From Sphingobacteriaceae bacterium (GTDB taxonomy: Bacteria > Bacteroidota > Bacteroidia > B-17B0 > Aurantibacillaceae): a stretch of 64,000 nucleotides of DNA. Shown here in pieces: positions 53,285 through 62,130 of this stretch. The stretch is taken from NCBI GenBank assembly GCA_016715905.1, contig JADJXI010000017.1:434001-498000 (forward strand), read 5' to 3'. The translations under genes and the position numbers were made by a program. The notes under the pieces were generated by a model, which was given only the letters and a program-made list of their open reading frames with translations, was not told the origin of the DNA and made no database searches. Numbering within the stretch: the first letter of the stretch is position 1; the number at the start of each line of letters is the position of its first letter.

Positions 53285-54517
53285 CTAAGGAATCGCAATT
53301 ACAGAACTTGCTACTTTGTTTTGGTACGATATTTTAATAGTAACTGACTTTTGTTTAAAGGGCCAGGAATTAATATTTACAATGGTTTGAGTGAGCAATT
53401 TACTTTCCAGAATTTTATTTTCTTCATCTAATATTTCCAATAACGGAAATTGTTTGCCAAAAGAACCTAGCACAGTAAATTGTAATTGACCGGGATCATT
53501 AAAAAAGGAAATAAATATTCCTTCATTTTTGGCGGCAGATTTTTTACCATAAACCAATTTATTTTTTCTTTTGTTAAACTTTTTATCAATAAAATTAGTT
53601 TCGTTTGCAATATAAGTACCATGACGTTGAATTAATTCCGGATTTTTTTTCTGATGAGAAGGACTTTTATCCCAAATTCTCAGGTAATCAATTTCAAAAG
53701 CAACTTTACCGGTGTCTTTTTTTACAGGACCGGGATGAAAGGGACCGTCATCGGCCGGAATAGCCAGATTAAAAATAATATTCTTCGGGTTTTTAAAATT
53801 TACATTAGAGTTGCCAATAAATTGCCCGTTTAAATAATAACGAACATAATCGTTGGTCCATTCGCAAGACAAGATATTGAACTCACCGGATAAATCGGCC
53901 CGGGTTTTTGCCCAGCCTCCATAGCTTCTTTTCGATAAATAATAACTGATTTTATCGCAACCGCGACAATGTGTATCAATATGTACCTGTGACGTTCGTT
54001 CGCTCTTTCCTTCAAAAATATCTATTTCTTCATAGGGGTCGCCGCTGAATAACCAGAAAGCCGGCCAATACCCTTTTTGCTTCGGAATTTTTAATCTGCA
54101 TTCAAAATAGCCATGCGAAAAAGTTTCTTTACTTTGAATCATCCCTGAGGTAAAAGCAAATGTTTTTTTATTGAGCCCAAAAAAACGCTTGTTGTCTATC
54201 AATGAATCGCTGTCTTTCATATAGTCAACCGTTTTAGCAACAGTGTCTTTACGAATTGCCTGGATAGATAATTGTCCGTTTTTTACTTTGTGATTATGTC
54301 CTTCGGTATAATATTGTTGTTCCTTATTGGTAAAAATAGAACGGGCCCATCCGTAACTGTAATTCCATTTTACTTCATCTATTTTATCGCCATTAAACTC
54401 ATCACCGCCCGAATAATGCCAGGTGATTAAAGTGTCTTTTTTGAATTGCCACATAATTTGTGAAGAGAGCGGAGTAAGAATTGAAAGAAAAAATATTATA
54501 ACTAAAACTTTTTTCAT
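53285..54517 (-). CDS. glycoside hydrolase family 16 protein
   Basis: 410 residues with signal peptide. The GH16 catalytic signature is E-I-D-I-F-E (~residues 162-167), with a nucleophile and acid/base Glu pair one residue further apart as in laminarinase-type members. 'FGLNKKTFAFTSGMIQSKETF', 'GYFECRLKIPKQKGYWPAFWLF' and 'FDYLRIW'-like ('EIDYLRIWDK') strands confirm the jelly-roll. A ~110-residue C-terminal extension of unknown fold follows. Substrate is probably a beta-glucan. Its start shares one base with the lepA stop. Confidence 0.88.
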   Translation of the reverse strand: MKKVLVIIFFLSILTPLSSQIMWQFKKDTLITWHYSGGDEFNGDKIDEVKWNYSYGWARSIFTNKEQQYYTEGHNHKVKNGQLSIQAIRKDTVAKTVDYMKDSDSLIDNKRFFGLNKKTFAFTSGMIQSKETFSHGYFECRLKIPKQKGYWPAFWLFSGDPYEEIDIFEGKSERTSQVHIDTHCRGCDKISYYLSKRSYGGWAKTRADLSGEFNILSCEWTNDYVRYYLNGQFIGNSNVNFKNPKNIIFNLAIPADDGPFHPGPVKKDTGKVAFEIDYLRIWDKSPSHQKKNPELIQRHGTYIANETNFIDKKFNKRKNKLVYGKKSAAKNEGIFISFFNDPGQLQFTVLGSFGKQFPLLEILDEENKILESKLLTQTIVNINSWPFKQKSVTIKISYQNKVASSVIAIP

Positions 54518-56307
54518 TAATCATTTAGTTTTAATACAGCCATGAATGCACTCTGTGGAATTTCAACACTTCCCACTTGTTTCATTCTTTTTTTACCTTC
54601 TTTTTGTTTTTCAAGTAATTTTCTTTTTCGGGAAATATCACCTCCGTAACATTTTGCAGTTACATCTTTACGCATGGCTCGTATGGTTTCTCTGGCGATA
54701 ATTTTTGCTCCAATGGCGGCCTGAATAGGTATTTCAAATTGTTGTCGTGGAATTAATTCTTTTAACTTCTCACACATTTTTTTTCCTAAGCTGTGCGCGT
54801 TGCTTCTGTGCACAAGTGCAGATAAGGCATCCACCGGTTCCGAATTCAGTAGAATATCCATTTTTACCAAATCACTCTGGCGCATTTCAAGTGGTGCATA
54901 ATCGAAAGAGGCATATCCTTTGGAAATTGACTTTAAACGATCGTAAAAATCAAAAACAATTTCGGCTAATGGCATATGAAAAATTAATTCAACACGATCG
55001 GCAGTTAAATAATTTTGATTTACAATTTGGCCGCGTTTTTCGATGCATAAACTCATCACCGGCCCAATGTATTCAGATTTAGTGATAATATTAGCTTTAA
55101 TGTATGGTTCTTCAATAAAATCAATTTTCCCCGGATCGGGTAAATCAGATGGATTATTAACCGTTACCAATTCATTACTGGTAGTGTATGCCTTATACGA
55201 AACGTTAGGAACAGTAGTAATAACCGTCATGTTAAATTCGCGTTCAAGTCTTTCCTGAACAATTTCCATGTGCAACATGCCTAAAAATCCGCAGCGAAAA
55301 CCAAAACCAAGAGCGGCCGAACTTTCCGGCTCCCAGGTTAACGATGCATCATTTAACTGCAATTTTTCCATGCTGTAACGAAGCTCTTCAAAATCCTCTG
55401 TATCTACCGGATAAATTCCTGCAAATACCATGGGCTTCACATCTTCAAATCCATCAATTCCTTTTTCACAAGGACGATCAACATGCGTAATGGTATCACC
55501 TACCTTTACTTCACGCGCATCTTTAATTCCTGAAATAATATAACCTACATCTCCGGTTCTAACTTCATTACGAGGTTCCTGTTTTAATTTTAACACACCA
55601 ACTTCATCAGCAAAGTAGGAAGCGCCGGTATTCACAAACTTAACTTTATCTCCTTTTTTAACTACTCCGTTTATGATTTTGTAATAGGCAATAATTCCTC
55701 TAAAGCTATTAAACACGCTGTCGAAAATAAGTGCTTGTAGAGGAGCTTCAAGGTCTCCAACAGGAGGATTTATTCGTTCTACAATGGCCTCTAATATTTG
55801 ATCAACTCCCATTCCCGTTTTGCCACTTGCGGGAATTATATCTTCTCGCTTACATCCAATTAAATCAACAATTTGATCTTTTACTAATTCAGGTTCGGCG
55901 CTGGGTAAATCCATTTTATTCAAAATGGGAATTATTTCCAGGTCGTTCTCCAGTGCTAAATATAAGTTCGAAATGGTTTGCGCCTGTATACCCTGGGCAG
56001 CATCAACAATTAATAAGGCCCCTTCGCATGCTGCAATTGAGCGCGAAACTTCATAACTAAAATCAACGTGGCCGGGAGTATCAATTAAATTGAAAACGTA
56101 TTTTTCTCCTTTATAATTATATTCCATCTGAATGGCATGACTTTTTATAGTAATGCCCCTTTCTTTCTCTAAATCCATATCATCCAAAACCTGAGCTTGC
56201 ATTTCACGACTACTGATCGTTTTAGTGTGTTCTAATAAACGGTCGGCCAAAGTGCTTTTACCGTGGTCGATATGAGCGATGATACAAAAGTTACGGATGT
56301 GTTTCAT
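54517..56307 (-). CDS. lepA: elongation factor 4 (LepA)
   Basis: 596 residues. Translational GTPase that acts on stalled or pre-translocation ribosomes. G1 'AHIDHGKST', switch 'EKERGITIKSHA', G3 'DTPGHVDF' and G4 'NKMDLP' are in order. The LepA-specific C-terminal domain ends with 'KRMKQVGSVEIPQSAFMAVLKL'. The family C-terminal motif 'GGDISRKRKLLEKQKEGKKRMK' region is intact. A -7 box lies 28 nt upstream of the ATG. Confidence 0.96.
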   Translation of the reverse strand: MKHIRNFCIIAHIDHGKSTLADRLLEHTKTISSREMQAQVLDDMDLEKERGITIKSHAIQMEYNYKGEKYVFNLIDTPGHVDFSYEVSRSIAACEGALLIVDAAQGIQAQTISNLYLALENDLEIIPILNKMDLPSAEPELVKDQIVDLIGCKREDIIPASGKTGMGVDQILEAIVERINPPVGDLEAPLQALIFDSVFNSFRGIIAYYKIINGVVKKGDKVKFVNTGASYFADEVGVLKLKQEPRNEVRTGDVGYIISGIKDAREVKVGDTITHVDRPCEKGIDGFEDVKPMVFAGIYPVDTEDFEELRYSMEKLQLNDASLTWEPESSAALGFGFRCGFLGMLHMEIVQERLEREFNMTVITTVPNVSYKAYTTSNELVTVNNPSDLPDPGKIDFIEEPYIKANIITKSEYIGPVMSLCIEKRGQIVNQNYLTADRVELIFHMPLAEIVFDFYDRLKSISKGYASFDYAPLEMRQSDLVKMDILLNSEPVDALSALVHRSNAHSLGKKMCEKLKELIPRQQFEIPIQAAIGAKIIARETIRAMRKDVTAKCYGGDISRKRKLLEKQKEGKKRMKQVGSVEIPQSAFMAVLKLND

Positions 56308-56335
56308 GAATAAATGAATAACCTAAAAAGGGACA

Positions 56336-56343
56336 CAAATATA
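56336..56343 (-). promoter_or_regulatory. -7 element TATATTTG upstream of lepA
   Basis: TATATTTG on the minus strand, 28 nt before the lepA ATG at 56307. No TTG at the -33 spacing. Confidence 0.45.
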
Positions 56344-56381
56344 CTAAATGATACGGATTGTTAAGAAGGAATCAAAAGCAA

Positions 56382-56409
56382 AAAAGCGAGACCAATCGGC
56401 CCCGCTTTT
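56382..56409 (-). terminator. intrinsic terminator after the type-A cargo gene
   Basis: On the minus strand AAAAGCG and CGCTTTT extend inward through G-U and G-C pairs to a 12-bp stem with loop GATT, followed by a T run. It lies 21 nt after the stop codon at 56431. Confidence 0.78.
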
Positions 56410-56430
56410 CGAGATAATTTTCGAGTTCAA

Positions 56431-58989
56431 TTATTCAATTGCCATTTTTGATGTTCGGATAATGGCGTTATTCTCTTTAATTCGAATGAAATACACACCC
56501 TTTGCTAAATGTTTTAAATTTAATTTAGTTTGCATGTTCAAATGATGTTCTTCTAATAAAATCTGCCCGGTAATGGATAATACTTCAACACTCATTTTTG
56601 GAGATAAAGAATTAAACGAAATATTTAATTCGCCATTATTGGGGTTAGGATAAAAATTAATTTGATCTGCCGAAGAAATGTTTTCTTGTATACCAATACA
56701 CGAAATAACAGATTGTGTTATAGCAACACTTTGCTGACAAATGCCATTGATAGCTCCTGTTAAAGTATAGGTAGTTTCAGAAGTAGGAGAAACAGTTTCC
56801 GTTAAGCCATTTCCGCCTGTGCTCCAGGTATAGGTGCCTGCACCAAATGCACTTAAGGTTGCTGTTTCACCAATACAAAGTAAAGTATGACTTGATTGAG
56901 CAGACAAGGTTGGATTAGGACTTACGCTCACCTGTTTAGTTGCCGAAACAGTACAAGTTCCATAATATCCGGTTAAGGTATAAGTTGTGGCAATAGTTGG
57001 ATTAACGATAACCGCACTGAAAGTTGATCCGGTACTCCAAGAATAGGTAAGCGCACCGGACGCAGTTAACAGTGGCGTTCCGCCAATACAAATTAAAGAA
57101 GGGCCGTTAATTGATACAAGCGGGTTATTTGAAACAGATACCGTTGTTACTACAGTGTTTGCAGATGGGCATCCCGCACCAGATTCTCCGGTTATAGTAT
57201 ACATACTGGTAGTAGTAGGACTAACAACAGCTGATCCTCCAGAAATCGTATAGGTGGCGGCGCCGCTTGGATTTAATGTAAATGAACCACCAACAGGGCA
57301 AATTGCACCATTAGGACAACTAATGGTAGGTGTTAAATTCACAAATACTTCAGCTGACTTAACAACTACACATGCACCAACAGTTCCAACTACTGCACTC
57401 CCTGTGCATGTATAAGCAGAATAAACGGCCGGAGTTAAAGAAATAGCAGCAGTATTTGCTCCATTACTCCAACTATAGCTATTAGCACCTGAAGCTGTAA
57501 TAGCCAATGTATTTCCGCTACAAATGGTAGACGTTTGCGGGGTTACAGTTAATGAAATTCCATTATCATAAACACTTTCAATAGCAAACCACCCCAAGGT
57601 TGGTGTAATAGTTCCTATAAATCCCCCGTTGATTCCAGAAGTTGCATATATATTCGAAGGCATATTATTAGTAGCGCTAGGCATTGTAGCCAAAGGGAAA
57701 TATCCCGATACTGTATTGGCCGGTTGCGCTAATCCTACATAATAAAAACTGTTGGCAATTAAAGTTGGAGGCGTGGCAAAATCAAATTGTTTATAGGTTC
57801 CGAACATGGACGGAGCTAAAACTATTGTATTAGTGGTGGCTAAAATTACCCCGCCGCTACTACACAACACACCATATACAGCGTTACCGGCGTTTTGTGG
57901 GGTATTTCCAATACCTATTCTTAAAGCCGTTAATGAGCTGGTGTTTGGAATAGTTGTTCTGTTGAGTAATAAACCGCTGCCGGTATTAAATCCTACACCT
58001 TGTGTAAAGTTACCGGATAATGGAACCGGAGGCCCGGCGTTTAAATAATTACAGGTAACGGAGTGCTGAATACTACCGTTATTGTTGGTATTATTTTCGT
58101 CTGAAGGTAATATAACTTCTACCGTATGCATTCCCTGAGCTGTAGGTGTAAAACCAGGGAAGGCAACAACAGCTAAAGCTCCCGGGTTAATATTAGCAAT
58201 GGTTGCTGTAGCAACAAAAGAGGTTGGTCCAGTTACTGATAAGGTAGGTACAACATTGGTCATGGCCACACCTGCATTATTTCTCACAGCCACACTGAAA
58301 GAGTAAGGAGATCCGTTTACTAAGGGTTGTCGTCCGTTCCCATAAATACCATAGACCTGAGCCTCGTTGGTATACGTGTTCACATAACCCACTCTGAACA
58401 CCGGTCTAACATTACCTTGTACTAAAGTGTTAGAAGCAGGAACCGCAGTTGTGCTGATGGCAGCTCCTCCTATTGGCAAAGTATTATCGGCCCTGTATTT
58501 TGCTGAGTTATTTGAAAATGGCCCCGTAGTAACCCAATCCATAGCTACATATAATCCACCACCTGTATAATTAAAATCTGCCGGGAAGGGAATCGTTAAA
58601 GTTGTTGTACCAACCGGAATAGTAACTGTATTGTTATATACTGATGTCATTGGGGCAATTGCCGTTGTAAAATTTATCCCTTTTTGGTAAGTTAAATCAC
58701 TGGTGTTTTCTAAATAAATTTGCATAGTACCGGTAACGGCCGGACTTAAACCAAAATTTAAGAAAAAACCTAAGGCATTAATTGCGGTATTGGTACCAAT
58801 AGTGGTTAACTCAGAAGCTCTCATTATATAAACACCACGAAAGGTTACATGATTGGTTGTTCCGTTTGCTGCTCTAGTATCAGTTGTTGTTGTTTCAATA
58901 GCCGGCACTTTTAGATACGAAGTTTGTGCTTGAACTACATATTGAAAAATAATTGTAAAGAGCAATGCTAATTTGTAAATTTTTCTCAT
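56431..58989 (-). CDS. type IX secretion cargo with Ig-like repeats and type-A C-terminal sorting domain
   Basis: 852 residues with a signal peptide. Regions: an N-terminal beta-sandwich part (~25-240, 'FRGVYIMRASELTTIGTNTA' and 'GGLYVAMDWVTTG'), a CARDB-like domain (~225-320), a second beta-sandwich, then four Ig/PKD-like repeats (~490-765, each with 'ICxG...TxxASGAxxYxWSxG'). The type-A signal follows in the last ~80 residues ('INFYPNPNNGELNISF', 'GVYFIRI'). It is exported to the surface and anchored or released there. Binding function is inferred from architecture. Confidence 0.88.
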   Translation of the reverse strand: MRKIYKLALLFTIIFQYVVQAQTSYLKVPAIETTTTDTRAANGTTNHVTFRGVYIMRASELTTIGTNTAINALGFFLNFGLSPAVTGTMQIYLENTSDLTYQKGINFTTAIAPMTSVYNNTVTIPVGTTTLTIPFPADFNYTGGGLYVAMDWVTTGPFSNNSAKYRADNTLPIGGAAISTTAVPASNTLVQGNVRPVFRVGYVNTYTNEAQVYGIYGNGRQPLVNGSPYSFSVAVRNNAGVAMTNVVPTLSVTGPTSFVATATIANINPGALAVVAFPGFTPTAQGMHTVEVILPSDENNTNNNGSIQHSVTCNYLNAGPPVPLSGNFTQGVGFNTGSGLLLNRTTIPNTSSLTALRIGIGNTPQNAGNAVYGVLCSSGGVILATTNTIVLAPSMFGTYKQFDFATPPTLIANSFYYVGLAQPANTVSGYFPLATMPSATNNMPSNIYATSGINGGFIGTITPTLGWFAIESVYDNGISLTVTPQTSTICSGNTLAITASGANSYSWSNGANTAAISLTPAVYSAYTCTGSAVVGTVGACVVVKSAEVFVNLTPTISCPNGAICPVGGSFTLNPSGAATYTISGGSAVVSPTTTSMYTITGESGAGCPSANTVVTTVSVSNNPLVSINGPSLICIGGTPLLTASGALTYSWSTGSTFSAVIVNPTIATTYTLTGYYGTCTVSATKQVSVSPNPTLSAQSSHTLLCIGETATLSAFGAGTYTWSTGGNGLTETVSPTSETTYTLTGAINGICQQSVAITQSVISCIGIQENISSADQINFYPNPNNGELNISFNSLSPKMSVEVLSITGQILLEEHHLNMQTKLNLKHLAKGVYFIRIKENNAIIRTSKMAIE

Positions 58990-59064
58990 GAAGAATAGGG
59001 TTAAAATTTTCTACTAAACTATGAAAAATTAATACATAATAACGAAGAAAATTGACCAAGGCCC

Positions 59065-59087
59065 CTAAATCCATTTAATGAATTTAG
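59065..59087. other. 23-bp imperfect palindrome between divergent-spaced minus-strand genes
   Basis: CTAAATCCATT and AATGAATTTAG face each other around one T, with 10 of 11 pairs matching. It lies upstream of the type-A cargo gene and downstream of the cytochrome lipoprotein. No T-tract follows, so it fits an operator better than a terminator. Confidence 0.35.
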
Positions 59088-59128
59088 ATTATTTTAGGTG
59101 TTAGTTTTAGAAAAAAAATGGCCAAAGG

Positions 59129-60520
59129 TTAGTTATCTAATTTAATATTTTCGTCTCCTTTTTGATAGGGAATATAGGAGTAAATAAACTGAAACATTTC
59201 CTCAGTGGTTTTCATACTTTCTACGCCATTGCCACTGGTAATATCCTGGGGCGGATGAAAAGGATTAAGCGGGTTTTTATTTGTGTTATTAAAAGTTCCG
59301 TATACGTGTATTTGTGAACCTTCAGTAAGAGCAATGGGTTTTGTATAGGTATAATAATACTGCCACTTAAAATCCCATTTATTAATCCGTATTAAAGGAA
59401 TCGTATCCCCGGACGGATTCAATGCAAATGCCCAATATTTTTCTCCTAATAAATGCATATGCGGATTAACTGATAACAATGAAATAGCCTTGGTAAGTGT
59501 GATGCTGGTATGAAAAGTTTTAATTTGATTGGCTGGAATTATAAAATCCGGTTTAATTTTTCCTGTCCCAAAGGTTCCTAGTTGTGATTCAACTATCGGT
59601 CTTTGAATTTTTTCCTTCCGGAAAAACACATTTATTTTACTTTCATCCACTGTATCAATATTACTTGGGCCATAATGAATATTATTCAATAAAAAAGCTC
59701 CGTTTTTTTTCATTCGGTATCCACCTATGGATTTCGGATAAACCGGCGGGGTGTAACCGGGAAGATAATAAACTGTATTAGGAGTTAGCGTGGGGTATAA
59801 AGGGGATTTGCCATCGGTGTACGGGATATTCATTTTATTATATACTTCTAAAACTTTTTCACGGGTATCAATAGAGGCCCAATCACCCTTCATGTGATTG
59901 AATGTGCGATTAGGATCATAAGAGATTAAATGCCCATTTACATGGTGTATTATTTTTCTTTGGTCGGGAACGAACTCTACAAAATCAATCAGAGTGTCCT
60001 TGTCCATTTCATATGGGAATTTTAAAATATAAAAAACATCAGTTCCGTTTCCTTTTATTTTAATTTGTCCTACCGACTCAATGGTTAAGTCCGGTTTACG
60101 ATAAAAAGAACCTGAATAAAAAGTAGGAGCGGAAGGCTCAACAGCACTGTCGCCCCTTTGCATACCGTTATCAACCCATAAAGCAATTATTGCAATTTCA
60201 TTTTTGGTAAGCACACGTTCGCCAATAAAATGGGAGTAGGATGGGTCGGCCGGCCAGGGCGGCATATAACCGGTTTGGGTAACAAACTTAATCAGTTTCG
60301 CCTTTTTTATCGCATCATGATAAGACAATAAATGAAAAGGACCGCTTTCACCCGGACGGTGACAAGGAGAACAGTTTTTGTAAATTATTGGTGCGATATC
60401 GGCAGACCAAGTGACATTGGAATTTTTTTCGATAGGAGATTTTTCGGTACACGAAAAAAGAAGAATAAAAAAAAGTGGAATGAATAATGCAAAAAAAGTA
60501 TGTCTTATTTTTTTTTGCAT
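59129..60520 (-). CDS. cytochrome c / copper-monooxygenase-like lipoprotein
   Basis: 463 residues with lipobox 'LLFSC' (Cys ~24). The N-terminal domain has a heme-binding CxxCH ('CSPCHRPGE', ~51) with distal Met in 'GYMPPWP'. The C-terminal half has the Cu2_monoox_C-like strands with 'IHHVNGH' and 'NPHMHLLGEKYW'. This fusion is common in Bacteroidota and Planctomycetota. It probably transfers electrons to a periplasmic oxidation. A DUF420 membrane protein precedes it by 8 nt. Confidence 0.85.
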   Translation of the reverse strand: MQKKIRHTFFALFIPLFFILLFSCTEKSPIEKNSNVTWSADIAPIIYKNCSPCHRPGESGPFHLLSYHDAIKKAKLIKFVTQTGYMPPWPADPSYSHFIGERVLTKNEIAIIALWVDNGMQRGDSAVEPSAPTFYSGSFYRKPDLTIESVGQIKIKGNGTDVFYILKFPYEMDKDTLIDFVEFVPDQRKIIHHVNGHLISYDPNRTFNHMKGDWASIDTREKVLEVYNKMNIPYTDGKSPLYPTLTPNTVYYLPGYTPPVYPKSIGGYRMKKNGAFLLNNIHYGPSNIDTVDESKINVFFRKEKIQRPIVESQLGTFGTGKIKPDFIIPANQIKTFHTSITLTKAISLLSVNPHMHLLGEKYWAFALNPSGDTIPLIRINKWDFKWQYYYTYTKPIALTEGSQIHVYGTFNNTNKNPLNPFHPPQDITSGNGVESMKTTEEMFQFIYSYIPYQKGDENIKLDN

Positions 60521-60528
60521 TTAATAAT

Positions 60529-61122
60529 TTAAGCATACGCGTAATAAGGCGAAATCATCAAATAAACTATAACGCCCGAAACCGTAACATATAGCCAAAT
60601 GGGATAGCTGAAGCGTGTTAATTTTTTGTGCTTTAAGCGCTGATCGGTTAAACCATAATAAAATGATAATAAAACCAAAGGTAAAACTAATACCGCAAAA
60701 AAAATGTGACTCAATAAAATAATCAGATAAACCGGCTTAATACCGCTAACTTCATTTTTTTCTGTTAAACTCATTATTCCATCATGGTCGCTATCTCCAA
60801 ATTTTGTGTCGGGTATAAAATAGTGAGCGGTTACATAACTGAGTAAAAACAGCGTACTTAAAATAAATGCGGTTATATTTATTTTTTTATGAAGCGCAAT
60901 ATTTTTTTTGCGTATAGCAATTAAAGATAAAATAAGTAAAACAGAACAGGTGCCGTTCAATATAGCATTTAACATGGGTAATTTGTAAATCCATGATGGA
61001 ATTTCCTCGGGATGCGGAATTAATTTTTGGTTAAGGGCAACAACAAGCGCACAGATCAGAATAGTTAAGCCATAAATTAATTTTTTAGCTTTTAAATCGG
61101 ATGAATTGGTGAGTTGAATCAT
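60529..61122 (-). CDS. DUF420 family membrane protein (CtaM/YozB-like)
   Basis: 197 residues, about five membrane segments. DUF420 features are several conserved-looking histidines in or near membranes ('LHKKINITAFILST', 'YVTAHYFIP', 'LLSHIFFAVLVLPLVLLSF', 'HKKLTRFSYPIWLYVTVSGVIVYLM' split). CtaM, a member, is needed for cytochrome aa3 oxidase biogenesis. A role in heme-copper oxidase assembly is likely and fits the cytochrome lipoprotein downstream. Confidence 0.85.
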   Translation of the reverse strand: MIQLTNSSDLKAKKLIYGLTILICALVVALNQKLIPHPEEIPSWIYKLPMLNAILNGTCSVLLILSLIAIRKKNIALHKKINITAFILSTLFLLSYVTAHYFIPDTKFGDSDHDGIMSLTEKNEVSGIKPVYLIILLSHIFFAVLVLPLVLLSFYYGLTDQRLKHKKLTRFSYPIWLYVTVSGVIVYLMISPYYAYA

Positions 61123-61130
61123 ATACTTTA

Positions 61131-61138
61131 CAAAAGTA
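61131..61138 (-). promoter_or_regulatory. -7 element TACTTTTG before the DUF420 gene
   Basis: TACTTTTG on the minus strand ends 8 nt before the ATG at 61122; no TTG at -33. Confidence 0.45.
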
Positions 61139-61165
61139 AGCTTAGTTACAGATATTAAAAAATAA

Positions 61166-61194
61166 AAAACCCTCAGCGTTTAACCGAGGGTTTT
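61166..61194 (-). terminator. intrinsic terminator after the enoyl-CoA hydratase gene
   Basis: AAAACCCTC (61166-61174) and GAGGGTTTT (61186-61194) form a 9-bp stem with an 11-nt loop. On the minus strand it runs into a T-rich stretch, 22 nt after the stop at 61216. Confidence 0.85.
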
Positions 61195-61215
61195 CCATAA
61201 AGAAAATAAGGATAA

Positions 61216-62004
61216 TTAGTTCCCTTTAAAATCTGCTTTACGTTTTTCCAGAAAGGCATCTACCCCCTCACGAAAATCAGACGTGCCAAAAGATTTACCA
61301 AACTCTTCTATTTCAACTTCAAATCCGTTTAATGAGCTGTTATAACCGGCATTAATTACCTTAATGGCAGTGCGCACGGCAGTTGGGCTCTTGCTTAAAA
61401 TTTTATTGGTTATTTCGAAACATTTAGAAATTAATTCTTCCGGTGTAGTAACATAATTAGCTAAACCCCATTGGTAAGCGTCCTGTGCGTTAATCATATC
61501 GGCTGTTACAATCATTTCAAAGGCCTTTCCTTTACCTACCAATTGTCCTAAACGCTGCGTTCCTCCGTAACCGGGAATTACTCCCAAACTAACTTCAGGC
61601 AATCCCATTTTAGCATTATTACTAACCACGCGCATATGACAAGCCATGGCTAACTCTAATCCCCCACCCAATGCAAATCCGTTCACTGCGGCTATAATGG
61701 GTTTGGAATAATTTTCGATAAAATTAAAAATTTTAAAATGCCCGTTAGAACTGAGCTGTTTCCCCTGTTCAACTGAAAAATGTGCAAATTCGGAAATATC
61801 AGCTCCGGCCACAAAAGCTTTACTACCCGCTCCGGTAATAATAATTGCCTTAATTTCATTTGTATTTTCTGCTTCCACTAAAGTTTCATGCAATTCTTCA
61901 ATGGTTTGTTTATTTAACGCATTTAATTTATCGGGACGATTAATCGTAATTAGCAAAACGCCAGTTTTGATTTCGCTTAAAATGAATTCACTTGTTGCCA
62001 CCAT
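61216..62004 (-). CDS. enoyl-CoA hydratase/isomerase family protein
   Basis: 262 residues, normal crotonase length. Oxyanion-hole segments 'KAFVAGADISEFA' (~65-77) and 'AVNGFALGGGLELAMAC' (~107-123) are present. The catalytic Glu pair lies in 'ELAMAC' and 'GLPEVSLGVIPGYGGTQRL'. Both Glu are intact, so hydratase activity is expected, either for fatty-acid oxidation or for 3-hydroxybutyryl-CoA dehydration. The C-terminus 'FLEKRKADFKG' is standard. Confidence 0.92.
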   Translation of the reverse strand: MVATSEFILSEIKTGVLLITINRPDKLNALNKQTIEELHETLVEAENTNEIKAIIITGAGSKAFVAGADISEFAHFSVEQGKQLSSNGHFKIFNFIENYSKPIIAAVNGFALGGGLELAMACHMRVVSNNAKMGLPEVSLGVIPGYGGTQRLGQLVGKGKAFEMIVTADMINAQDAYQWGLANYVTTPEELISKCFEITNKILSKSPTAVRTAIKVINAGYNSSLNGFEVEIEEFGKSFGTSDFREGVDAFLEKRKADFKGN

Positions 62005-62023
62005 GTTGGTTTTTTAGTTTGAA

Positions 62024-62031
62024 CAAATATA
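62024..62031 (-). promoter_or_regulatory. -7 element TATATTTG upstream of the enoyl-CoA hydratase
   Basis: TATATTTG on the minus strand ends 19 nt before the ATG at 62004. No TTG at the -33 spacing. Confidence 0.45.
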
Positions 62032-62130
62032 AATTAAATGAATTGAATAGGATTAAAAGTTATAAACGGCTGTGGATAATTAATTTTAGTAATGAAAATA
62101 ACCTAAAATATTTAAATACACAGTTTAAAT

